DNA of 9,149 bases from Fibrobacter sp. UBA4309 (GCF_002395745.1 NZ_DGUN01000007.1:1-9149), one strand, 5' to 3'. Shown: positions 1-7,176, numbered from the stretch's first letter. Translations and numbers: made by a program. The notes: generated by a model not told the origin, from the letters alone.

Positions 1-410
1 TCGTTACGGGCACCCATGATGATAGTGACCTTATTGCCGGCCTTCTTCATGGCCTGAACGATGGGGTGCATCGGGGCAATGCCCACGCCACCGCACACGC
101 AAACCACGTGGCCAAAATTCTCGATGTGGGTCGGGGAACCGAGCGGGCCCACGAGCACCGGGATATCGTCACCGACTTCGAACTTGGAGAGTTCGGTGGT
201 GGTCTTACCGACGGTCTGGAAAATCAGGGTGATGGAGCCTTCAGTCGTGTCGGCATCGGCGATGGTGAGGGGCACGCGTTCGCCGTTGTCCTTGTTCGTC
301 TGGAGGATGATGAACTGGCCGGCCTTACGCTCTTGGGCGATCAGCGGGGCCTCGACGCGGAATTGGAATACCGCAGGAGATAACTGTTTTTTAAAGAGAA
401 TTTTTGCCAT
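1..410 (-). CDS. NfnA/SudB-type FAD/NAD(P)-binding ferredoxin reductase subunit, C-terminus outside window
   Basis: 136 codons are visible, starting MAKILFKKQLSPAVFQFRVE; the remainder lies beyond the left edge. The family, often annotated as sulfide/dihydroorotate dehydrogenase-like FAD/NAD-binding protein or ferredoxin-NADP+ reductase subunit alpha, is usually about 280 aa, so roughly half is present. Residues 45-52 (RVPLTIAD) form the flavin-binding R-x-P-x-T strand of the ferredoxin-reductase beta-barrel, and residues 107-113 (GGVGIAP) are the glycine-rich turn that opens the nucleotide-binding domain. Known members are cytoplasmic flavoproteins that move electrons between NAD(P)H and ferredoxin, usually with a GltD-like large subunit that would be expected further left. 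The start is the only ATG giving the family's usual N-terminus; the upstream GGTG about 8 bases away is a poor ribosome site. NfnA, SudB and a PyrK-like subunit cannot be separated from half a protein. Confidence 0.88.
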   Translation of the reverse strand, partial: MAKILFKKQLSPAVFQFRVEAPLIAQERKAGQFIILQTNKDNGERVPLTIADADTTEGSITLIFQTVGKTTTELSKFEVGDDIPVLVGPLGSPTHIENFGHVVCVCGGVGIAPMHPIVQAMKKAGNKVTIIMGARN

Positions 411-427
411 AGTGGCACCAAAAATAG

Positions 428-459
428 AAAAAAGGCACTCCGGACGAGGTTACCTTTTT
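428..459 (-). terminator. Rho-independent terminator of the FISUMP lipoprotein genes
   Basis: Read on the minus strand, AAAAAGGTA pairs with TGCCTTTTT (one G-U pair). An inner CTC/GAG stem closes a 5-base loop, with two unpaired bases between the stems, and the hairpin runs into a T tract. It lies about 45 bases after the stop of the 980-aa lipoprotein gene. The G-U pair becomes a C-A mismatch in plus-strand RNA, so the element favours minus-strand termination. Its T tract ends only 17 bases before the ATG of the reductase gene, which therefore needs its own start signal. Confidence 0.75.
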
Positions 460-486
460 AATAAAATGATGTTCCAAAACGGGCAA
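458..486 (-). promoter_or_regulatory. Candidate promoter for the reductase gene
   Basis: On the minus strand TTGCCC (481-486) is followed after 17 bases by TATTAA (458-463); each hexamer matches the sigma-70 consensus at 4 of 6 positions. Transcription would begin near 451, giving a leader of about 40 bases. The -10 overlaps the A-rich arm of the terminator hairpin, so a transcript starting here would lack that arm and should not be stopped by it. The match is weak and promoter consensus in this phylum is uncertain. Confidence 0.25.
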
Positions 487-502
487 AAAGAGCCTGAACG
501 GG

Positions 503-3445
503 CTACTCGTCCTTTATACAACGGACTGACAAATACTCGGTAGGATTATCAGAATGATATTGAAAATTATTCTCGTAAGCGTAATAGCCATAAATTCCAC
601 TATCTTGTGGGAAGAACAAAAATTCCATAAAGTACACCTTGATTCCATCATTATAATGCCGCCAAGTTACAAACGCCGTTTGTGTCGGGAAATGCTTCCC
701 CCCCACATAGACACCAGCCGGGAGTAATGAAAAACCGAAATCATCCGTCCCGGCCTCTGCCACCGTCCAGTCCGTTTTGGCCCGTAGCCTTTTCCCAACA
801 AGCATGGCATAGTCAACTTCATTAAAGTTTATACCTTCATCATTTGCACCTGCATTTTTAAACAATTCCCTTGCCTCGAGCGTATCGGGCAGGTGCCAAC
901 CATCCGGACAAACTCCCCTCGCCCTGTCGCCATCGATTTCGCATTTGCAAGACCGAAAATCAGTTCCACATCCAGCACTTGAATTGGAGAACAAGGCCAG
1001 ACTATCAAAAGCGGCAGACCACAAGTAAAGCCTTCCATATTTTTTACAACCGTTAAGGGAATCGCCGGGACAGAGTGTTTTCATGTCATTTCGCTTATAG
1101 TCGTAGTTCAAGTTCTCCGCCATCCACGTTTGCGTCCCAATCGTCACAATACGGTAAACAGACGAGTCGCGGCTATCAGCAAGGGCTTCTTTCCATCCCT
1201 GTTCCGTACAAGCAAAAGCCTTAGACACCTTTGTTCCCGTCGCATCGGTAAGGTAGTCGGAGCCATTTCCCCTTGCCAGCCCCTTATATCCTATTGAAGA
1301 TTCCGTACATATCTTTCTCATGGAAAAATCAGTATACGTCACTTTAGTCCATTCATTTTCCTTGCAAATCACATAGGAATAAACATCGTCTCCGATGGAG
1401 AACAACTTATTGTAATGCGCCAATTCTTCTTCGGATAATTCAGCCTTATTTCCAAAGAAACGTACTTTAATGAAAATGTCTTTTGACGTATCGAAAAAGC
1501 CGTCGTCGGTCGACCATGTGGGATTGGCTTCTTTCGCCGGAGTCCCTTCGCAGGTAGCCCCATAAACAAAGTGGATCTGATCAGACTCTTCCCACTCGTT
1601 ATTGTTGCAACGATAGAACTCCCCGCCGGAGGACTCTTCAAGATTTGGAATATTGCCCAGACCAACGCCTTTGTAAAATTCGCCTGTCCAAATGATTGTA
1701 TCTTGATTTTTCGAAGAGCAAACCCCCAGCTTATATGTATTAATTTCCTGTCGTGTCGCTTCTCGCCATTCGGCATTCTCACAGACATAAAAAGAATTTT
1801 CAGAAACTTTGTAGACGCTGTCGGATTTCACTTCCTTGCCGCCGCACACGCCAAGTTCCGCTTCCACATCTGTCGCCTTGCGCCATGCGCCTTCTCCATC
1901 GGACCATTCACAAACGTAGCTCCCGGACTTTTCGGTCTTGGCAAGTTCATTGTTGCGGTCTTCGGTGCAAAGCTTGAGTTCGTAGGTGATGGAGTCCAGT
2001 TCGATCCACTGTTTGCCGCTACAGACGAAATACTCGCCGGACTTGGCCTTGACGTATTCATTCTCGCGCTTTTCGGAACATTCCTTGAGTTCGAACTGCG
2101 TCGCAGAAATCTTTTGCCATGTCCCGGTGCGGCATACGTAGTATTCAGTTTCCTTGCCGCCCTTGTATTCCTTGTACTCGCCTTCTTTCTTAGCGGTGCA
2201 GAGGCCGAGCTCCGTGTCGAGGGCGGTCGCCTTGTGCCAGCGCTTGCTCGTACAGGCGTAGCCCACGCCGTAGTTGTCGCTATGCTTATTCTCGTTCTTC
2301 TTGATGGTTTCCTCGAGGCTGTCGGTGCAGGCACCGAGCTTGTATACGCCCGTCCAGAAAGTGTAGAGGATGCTTTCGAAATCCGGAACGGTCGCGACGA
2401 GTTTCATGTTCTTGACATTCGCGCGGATGGACTTGAAGTTGTCGGTGCTGTCAGCCTTGCTCGCCCAGTCGGCGAGGGCGGCACGGAGCGTATCGCTGTC
2501 CAGGGAACCGGTCGAGGCGAACAGGTCGCCAACGTCCCCTAGGCGGAGCCCGAACTTGCTGGCCGAAAGGTCGCCCTGCAAGAGGATGGAGGCCGCGAGC
2601 AGGGCCTTCCCGGCGGTGCCCGTGTCGGCAAGGGAGAGCGAAGTCGCCGTGAGATCGTCGCCGGCCTTGGCACCGAACACGGCCAAAAGTTCCTTCGTCG
2701 CGCGCTTCTTGGCGGCCGGCACGTTGAACTTTTCGGCCGTCACCAAATGCTTGACACGGGCGTACTCGAGCTCCGTAAAGAGGTTCACGTTGGCCTTCAC
2801 GTTCTTGCCCGCAGAGAGATCCACGACGGCGTTGAGCGTCGTCTTCGAGCCGCTCGTCTTTTTGCCCGTATTTTCACTCGTATAGAAGCCGTTCACTTCC
2901 ACAAGCGCGAATTGGCTCGGGAGAACAATCTTGGACACGCTGTAAGCGCCGGAGTCACCCGAGACCTTGCCGCTGAACTTGGTTTTAGTCTTTTCGAGGA
3001 GGCTGTCGAGGCCGTACACCGTCACGACGGAGCCGCTGGCATACGGGCCCTTCTGCGCGAAACCCGAAACTGTCACGGAATCGACCTTCTTGGTTTCGAC
3101 CTCCGCAATCTCGGAGCTGTCCGCCTTCACGGAGCTGGAGGACTTCACCGTATCGGCGTCCGCACTGCTGGAACTTGTCGCGAGCAGGCTGTCGACCGTG
3201 GCGGAATCCACCTCGGCCCAGTCCTCGCTGGTGCATTCGAAGTAGGCGTCTTCCTCTTCCACGAACACGATTTCGCCGTAGTGGCTCTTGGTGCAGTGCA
3301 CCAGGTCTTCAAATGTTTCGACGGTCGCCAATCCCGAAGACTTGCTCGGTTCTTCGCTGGAACTGCTGGAATCGTCGCCACAGGCGGCAAGGATGAGCGC
3401 GCCAGCCAGGCTAGCGGCAAGACAAAGTTTCTTGGACAATTTCAT
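503..3445 (-). CDS. FISUMP-domain lipoprotein A with Cys/Trp repeat array
   Basis: 980 aa. The start at 3445 is chosen because it begins a lipoprotein signal peptide (MKLSKK, hydrophobic core, lipobox LAAC with Cys22) behind GGAGG three bases upstream; an in-frame ATG at 3538 would only add 31 residues lying within the preceding gene. Order: acidic/Ser tether after Cys22; one Cys-Trp unit (about 48-82); Ser-rich linker (about 90-115); beta-sandwich-like module with AQKGPYASG (about 122-215); helical module (about 215-370); eight Cys-Trp units (about 372-755); FISUMP domain (757-978) with IGTQTWMAENLNY, YLWSAA, GVCPDGWHLP, GFSLLPAG and SVRCIKDE. Each unit follows C-x(n)-[YF]-x-C-x(4)-W, suggesting one disulfide per unit in an exported protein. 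Units 6-8 are longer than the rest, unit 7 by about 40 residues. It is the second gene of a tandem pair and precedes a terminator. Molecular function is unknown; a surface binding or adhesion role is inference. GC content falls sharply downstream of about 1815. Confidence 0.92.
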   Translation of the reverse strand: MKLSKKLCLAASLAGALILAACGDDSSSSSEEPSKSSGLATVETFEDLVHCTKSHYGEIVFVEEEDAYFECTSEDWAEVDSATVDSLLATSSSSADADTVKSSSSVKADSSEIAEVETKKVDSVTVSGFAQKGPYASGSVVTVYGLDSLLEKTKTKFSGKVSGDSGAYSVSKIVLPSQFALVEVNGFYTSENTGKKTSGSKTTLNAVVDLSAGKNVKANVNLFTELEYARVKHLVTAEKFNVPAAKKRATKELLAVFGAKAGDDLTATSLSLADTGTAGKALLAASILLQGDLSASKFGLRLGDVGDLFASTGSLDSDTLRAALADWASKADSTDNFKSIRANVKNMKLVATVPDFESILYTFWTGVYKLGACTDSLEETIKKNENKHSDNYGVGYACTSKRWHKATALDTELGLCTAKKEGEYKEYKGGKETEYYVCRTGTWQKISATQFELKECSEKRENEYVKAKSGEYFVCSGKQWIELDSITYELKLCTEDRNNELAKTEKSGSYVCEWSDGEGAWRKATDVEAELGVCGGKEVKSDSVYKVSENSFYVCENAEWREATRQEINTYKLGVCSSKNQDTIIWTGEFYKGVGLGNIPNLEESSGGEFYRCNNNEWEESDQIHFVYGATCEGTPAKEANPTWSTDDGFFDTSKDIFIKVRFFGNKAELSEEELAHYNKLFSIGDDVYSYVICKENEWTKVTYTDFSMRKICTESSIGYKGLARGNGSDYLTDATGTKVSKAFACTEQGWKEALADSRDSSVYRIVTIGTQTWMAENLNYDYKRNDMKTLCPGDSLNGCKKYGRLYLWSAAFDSLALFSNSSAGCGTDFRSCKCEIDGDRARGVCPDGWHLPDTLEARELFKNAGANDEGINFNEVDYAMLVGKRLRAKTDWTVAEAGTDDFGFSLLPAGVYVGGKHFPTQTAFVTWRHYNDGIKVYFMEFLFFPQDSGIYGYYAYENNFQYHSDNPTEYLSVRCIKDE
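1181..2332 (-). repeat. Array of eight Cys-Trp repeat units in lipoprotein A
   Basis: The encoded units begin at ACTDS, LCTAK, ECSEK, LCTED, VCGGK, VCSSK, TCEGT and ICTES, each ending with [YF]-x-C or A-x-C, a short spacer and Trp, then a 10-15 residue connector with a hydrophobic residue before the next Cys. Early units are near 37-43 aa; units 6-8 are expanded by insertions. I do not recognise a named repeat family. The expected disulfide within each unit is inference. Confidence 0.8.
2181..3390 (-). repeat. Duplicated segment, copy in lipoprotein A
   Basis: This segment aligns without gaps to 4996-6205 at a constant offset of 2815 bases and covers the first Cys-Trp unit, linker, beta-sandwich-like and helical modules and the start of the repeat array. 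Positions 2423-2542 are identical to the other copy over 120 consecutive bases, including every third codon position. Other parts, for example around 2981-3060, differ at roughly one base in five. Confidence 0.9.
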
Positions 3446-3470
3446 AATCCTCCGGAAAATTCTGTCAACG

Positions 3471-6254
3471 CTAGTCACGAACGCAACGAACGTTATGAGC
3501 CTTAAAAGCGAATTCTTGACTGACCCAGGCATAATCATCAGAACACTTCAAAGAAAAACCGTATGGTCTTGATCTTTTATTTCTATTATCATCAGATTTC
3601 TCAGAGCTCAAAAAAACCGCCCAATCAGCGATAGCATCGGACTCATTATATTTCACAGGATAAACTGAAAAACCATATGTATCAACTCCGTTGCCGTTGT
3701 CACCACCACAAGACGGCCATCCCGTTGTGGCCTTGAGTAACCTGCCAGCTTTGTTATTAGGGTAATCATAAGACGAAATTGACGCATCAACAGTCACTAC
3801 AAGTGTCTCAAATTCCTCTACGGACGGCAAATGCCAGCCAGCGGGACAAACACCACGCACCTTACCTGATGCAGAACATTCACCAAGAACATTCCCACAA
3901 CCATTCGGCGTATTACCAGGCAAAACACCCGCAGAATCCATGGCTGCGCTCCAGAGATAGCGCCTCCCATATTTACCACAAGAATCCAAAACAGAACAGA
4001 AACTTGAAGCTTCCCTACCTGCCGTTTTATATTCATAGTTAAAGTTCAAATTTTCTGCCATCCAAGTTTGCTTGCCAATAGTTGTCATTTTATAAATCTG
4101 ACCATCACGGGAATCTTCAAATGCGACTATTGGCGTCCATCCACTTTCCTGACACTCGTAGAATTCGGACGCAGATTTTTTCCTTCTGTCATTCATTGTA
4201 CTATCATTGCAAAGCGCTTTCAATGTGTATTCAATCTCAGTAATTCTTGTCCATTGATTGTCTCCGCATACGTAATACTCACCTGAATTCTGGAAGAACG
4301 TGTTTTCGATAGACTCATTGCAGTTTTTTTTCAACATGTAGTCAAGCTCCGAAACCTGCTGCCATCCAGTTTCAGCACACTGATAATACTTATCAGAAGT
4401 TCTTTCAAATGTATTTCTATTTAATTCTGAACAAATTTTCTCCAGCGAATAAGAGGCGAAATCTGTTTCCTCCCAGGAATTTTCATGACACACATAATAC
4501 TCATCTCCATCCTTTTTAAAGGCACCCGTTGAATTATCGGCATTACCACATATACCTATTTTTGTTTCCAATTCTGTAGCCTTTCGCCATGATTTATCAT
4601 CGCATACATAGATACCGAACGATTCTGTTTCGTATGTATCTAGATTGTTATTGTCAGAACAAGCTCCGGCATCCTGCAGTTCGTAGGAGAGCTTGTCGGA
4701 CATTTCCCATTCACCGGAAACGCACTTGTAGTAATCCCCATCTTTCGTTTTTTCAACCTTATTGTTCCGTTTCTCGGTACAGAGTTTGAGTTCATAGGTC
4801 AGGGCGTCGATTTCGAGCCACTGCTTGCCGCTACAGACAAAGTAGTCGCCAGATTTTGCCTTGACATACTCGTTGTTGCGGTCTTCGGTACATTCCTTGA
4901 GTTCGTACTGCGTCTCGGTAATCTTGTTCCACGTGCCGCTGCGGCACACGTAGTACTCGGAGTCCTTCTTCTCCAGCTTGCGTTCCTCGAAGGAGCCTTC
5001 CTTCTTTGCGGTGCAGAGGCCGAGGTCGGTATCCAGGGCGGAGCTCTTGTGCCAGCGCTTGCTCGTACAGGCGTAGCCCACGCCGTAGTTGTCGCTATGC
5101 TTGTTCTCGTTCTTCTTGATGGTTTCCTCGAGGCTGTCGGTGCAGACGCCGAGCTTGTATACGCCCGTCCAGAAAGTATAGAGGATGCTCTCGAAATCCG
5201 GAACGGTCGCCACGAGTTTCATGTTCTTGACGTTCGTGCGGATGGACTTGAAGTTGTCGGTGCTGTCAGCCTTGCTCGCCCAGTCGGCGAGGGCGGCACG
5301 GAGCGTATCGCTGTCCAGGGAACCGGTCGAGGCGAACAGGTCGCCAACGTCCCCTAGACGGAGTCCGAACTTGCTGGCCGAAAGATCGCCCTGCAAGAGG
5401 ATGGAGGCCGCGAGCATCGCTGTCCCGGCAGCACCCGTGTCGGCAAGGGAGAGCGAGGTCGCGGTCAGGTCGTCGTCGCCCTTGCCGCCGAACACGGCCA
5501 AAAGTTCCTTGGTCGCGCGCTTCTTGGCGGCCGGCACGTTGAACTTTTCGGCCGTCACCAAATGCTTGACACGGGCGTACTCGAGCTCCGTGAACAGGTT
5601 CACGTTGGCCTTCACGGTCTTGCCGGCGGAGAGGTCCACGATGGCGTTGAGGGTCGTTTTGGTGCCGCTCGTGTTCTTGCCCGAGATTTCGTTCGCGTAG
5701 AACCCGGAGACCTGCACCAGGGCGAACTGGCTCGGGAGCACGATTTTCTCTACCTTGAACGCACCGCTATCGCCCGAAACCTTCCCGGTGAACTTGGTCT
5801 TGGTCACTTCGAGTGCGCTGTCTAGGCCATACACGGTCACTGCGGAGCCGCTTGCGTAGGGGCCCTTCTGTGCGAGGCCCGATACGGTCACGGAATCGAC
5901 CTTCTTGGTTTCGACCTTCGCCACTTCGGAGCTGTCCGCCTTCACGCTGCTGGAGGACTTGGGCTTGTCCTCATCGCCGCTGCTGGAGCTTGTTGCAAGC
6001 AGGCTGTCGACCTTGGCGGAATCCACCTCGACCCAATCCTCGCTGGTGCATTCGAAGTAGGCGCTTTCCTCTTCCACGAACACGATTTCGCCGTAGTGGC
6101 TCTTGGTGCAGTGCACCAGGTCGTCGAACGATTCGACCGTGGCCGGGCCAGAAGACGTTTTTGTTTCTTCGGCGGAACTGCTGTCGTCGTCGCCGCAAGC
6201 GGCAAGCAGGGACATCCCCGCCACCAAGAAAGCCAAGCTGAGATATTTCTTCAT
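3471..6254 (-). CDS. FISUMP-domain lipoprotein B with Cys/Trp repeat array, paralogue of A
   Basis: 927 aa. The signal peptide is MKKYLSLAFL plus a short core with lipobox LAAC, Cys20 followed by GDDD. AGGAAGGA (6263-6270) lies eight bases before the ATG. Architecture matches lipoprotein A: one Cys-Trp unit (46-80), Ser-rich linker (88-110), beta-sandwich-like module (120-213), helical module (213-368), nine Cys-Trp units (370-712) and FISUMP domain (714-927) with IGKQTWMAENLNF, YLWSAAMDS, GVCPAGWHLP and NVRCVRD. Residues 281-369 differ from A at a single position, while the second half is strongly diverged and has one unit more in the middle of the array. The canonical FISUMP LPAG step reads YPVKYN here. 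The stop is 25 bases before the start of A, so the two are almost certainly co-transcribed. Codons in the C-terminal half are AT-rich (18 of 60 GC at 3541-3600, against 42 of 60 at 5281-5340). Function is unknown; export to the envelope is well supported. Confidence 0.92.
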   Translation of the reverse strand: MKKYLSLAFLVAGMSLLAACGDDDSSSAEETKTSSGPATVESFDDLVHCTKSHYGEIVFVEEESAYFECTSEDWVEVDSAKVDSLLATSSSSGDEDKPKSSSSVKADSSEVAKVETKKVDSVTVSGLAQKGPYASGSAVTVYGLDSALEVTKTKFTGKVSGDSGAFKVEKIVLPSQFALVQVSGFYANEISGKNTSGTKTTLNAIVDLSAGKTVKANVNLFTELEYARVKHLVTAEKFNVPAAKKRATKELLAVFGGKGDDDLTATSLSLADTGAAGTAMLAASILLQGDLSASKFGLRLGDVGDLFASTGSLDSDTLRAALADWASKADSTDNFKSIRTNVKNMKLVATVPDFESILYTFWTGVYKLGVCTDSLEETIKKNENKHSDNYGVGYACTSKRWHKSSALDTDLGLCTAKKEGSFEERKLEKKDSEYYVCRSGTWNKITETQYELKECTEDRNNEYVKAKSGDYFVCSGKQWLEIDALTYELKLCTEKRNNKVEKTKDGDYYKCVSGEWEMSDKLSYELQDAGACSDNNNLDTYETESFGIYVCDDKSWRKATELETKIGICGNADNSTGAFKKDGDEYYVCHENSWEETDFASYSLEKICSELNRNTFERTSDKYYQCAETGWQQVSELDYMLKKNCNESIENTFFQNSGEYYVCGDNQWTRITEIEYTLKALCNDSTMNDRRKKSASEFYECQESGWTPIVAFEDSRDGQIYKMTTIGKQTWMAENLNFNYEYKTAGREASSFCSVLDSCGKYGRRYLWSAAMDSAGVLPGNTPNGCGNVLGECSASGKVRGVCPAGWHLPSVEEFETLVVTVDASISSYDYPNNKAGRLLKATTGWPSCGGDNGNGVDTYGFSVYPVKYNESDAIADWAVFLSSEKSDDNRNKRSRPYGFSLKCSDDYAWVSQEFAFKAHNVRCVRD
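4116..5147 (-). repeat. Array of nine Cys-Trp repeat units in lipoprotein B
   Basis: Units begin at VCTDS, LCTAK, ECTED, LCTEK, ACSDN, ICGNA, ICSEL, NCNES and LCNDS. Unit 3 (37 aa) is the cleanest, with CTEDRNNE, DYFVC, SGKQW and TYELK. Unlike the array in A, unit length stays near 36-43 aa throughout, so regular spacing is preserved up to the FISUMP domain. Confidence 0.82.
4996..6205 (-). repeat. Duplicated segment, copy in lipoprotein B
   Basis: Partner of 2181-3390. Homology continues more weakly to the left, through repeat units 2-4, after a one-codon length difference in unit 2. The fixed offset across the block shows a tandem gene duplication. The uneven divergence along it points to later partial homogenisation or to strong local constraint. 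Confidence 0.9.
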
Positions 6255-6347
6255 TTTTTTCGTCCTTCCTGAATATTTTTTCGGAAAAGTTACAAAATTC
6301 TTTCTTTTTTCGAAAGATTCCGGAAGGAATTGCCCATACCCAGGGCG

Positions 6348-7157
6348 TTATTTACACAAAAATGCGTAAATCCGTTCCTTGTATTCCTTCGATTCATCAA
6401 AGATGGCGTGACCGGCACCTTCGAACATCTGGAACTCATAGGGAACTCCTGCAGCTTTCAGGTGCGCCACAATCTTGTCGGAGGCGACAGGCAGAACGAC
6501 GCGGTCTTCGCTTGCGGCAAGCACGAGCACCGGGCACTTGATGTTGGCAAGCATGTCGCCGGTATCCACGTTGTCGCATTCGCGGGCGAATATGGCGAAA
6601 CGGTCCATGTCGGCTTCGGAAACGTCCTTGTACATAGCACGGAGTGCGCGGCTGTAGCGTTCGGCGAACTTCACCGAGAAGCAGTCGCGGATGAACGCTT
6701 CGACGAGCCCCTCGCGGTCGTGAGCTCGAGCAAGGCGCGCCCAGTTCCCGATGACTTCAAGCTGTTGCGGCTCCGGCTTGGAAGTCGAACAGCCGAGCAC
6801 GAGCTTCCACACGAGTTCCGGGTGCGTCGCCGCGATATGCTGGGCCACCATGCCACCCTGCGAAACGCCGTAGAGCGCCACGTCCTTGAGGCCGAGCGCC
6901 TGCATGGCAAGCACCTGGTCGCGAGCCATCTCCTCGAGGGAGTAACCCGGGTCCACATCCTTGCGCCGGTCAAAGAAGTAGAGCGTAAAGCCCTCGGTGA
7001 ACATCTTGTAGGGCACCTGCAAAGATGCCGCGGACTTCATCACGCTCTTGATGGCAAGCCCCGGAATAACCACGAGCGGTCTCGGGCCATTCCCGAACTT
7101 CGCGTATTCCATTTCAAAACCGGCGGTGCGGACACACTGTACAAGTTCTTCGCTCAT
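6348..7157 (-). CDS. Alpha/beta hydrolase (esterase/lipase-like)
   Basis: 269 aa, full length for a single-domain alpha/beta hydrolase, with no signal peptide, so cytoplasmic. The nucleophile elbow is GVSQGG with Ser99; the acid is Asp218 in ASEDRVV and the base His250 in GAGHAIFDE, so the triad is intact. VVIPGLA (29-35) follows strand beta-3, where the oxyanion-hole loop lies; the usual HG pair is replaced by PG. FFDRRKDVDPGYSLEEMARD and the cap region (about 130-200) resemble the large group that includes 3-oxoadipate enol-lactonase-like and generic esterase enzymes; no substrate can be read from the sequence. There is no clear Shine-Dalgarno before the ATG, and the next Met (residue 16) is no better. 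The gene is divergent from the metallo-hydrolase on its upstream side. In the 93 bases after its stop there is only a 5-bp stem (6317-6330) with no T tract, so read-through into the FISUMP genes is possible. Confidence 0.88.
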   Translation of the reverse strand: MSEELVQCVRTAGFEMEYAKFGNGPRPLVVIPGLAIKSVMKSAASLQVPYKMFTEGFTLYFFDRRKDVDPGYSLEEMARDQVLAMQALGLKDVALYGVSQGGMVAQHIAATHPELVWKLVLGCSTSKPEPQQLEVIGNWARLARAHDREGLVEAFIRDCFSVKFAERYSRALRAMYKDVSEADMDRFAIFARECDNVDTGDMLANIKCPVLVLAASEDRVVLPVASDKIVAHLKAAGVPYEFQMFEGAGHAIFDESKEYKERIYAFLCK

Positions 7158-7176
7158 GGTGTAAAAGATAGATACA

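Noticed and set aside
1571..2542. 323-codon open frame on the plus strand
   Set aside because: It is antisense to lipoprotein A. GC-rich codons on the minus strand leave the opposite frame open, and the same antisense frame recurs over the duplicated region of B. The translation shows no domain.
3446..3538. 31-residue N-terminal extension of lipoprotein A from the ATG at 3538
   Set aside because: It would overlap the end of lipoprotein B in another frame and bury the signal peptide; the ATG at 3445 has GGAGG upstream and gives a standard lipobox protein.
1181..5147. Regular repeats considered as CRISPR or a non-coding tandem array
   Set aside because: The periodicity is at protein level within open frames, the bases vary between units, and there is no constant repeat with unique spacers and no cas gene.
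3471..6254. Mobile element as the cause of the duplication
   Set aside because: No transposase, integrase, terminal inverted repeats or target duplications were seen around either copy; tandem duplication by recombination is sufficient.
6255..6347. Terminator or promoter between the hydrolase and lipoprotein B
   Set aside because: Only a 5-bp stem (6317-6330) without a T tract and AT-rich sequence without a convincing hexamer pair were found, so neither is called.
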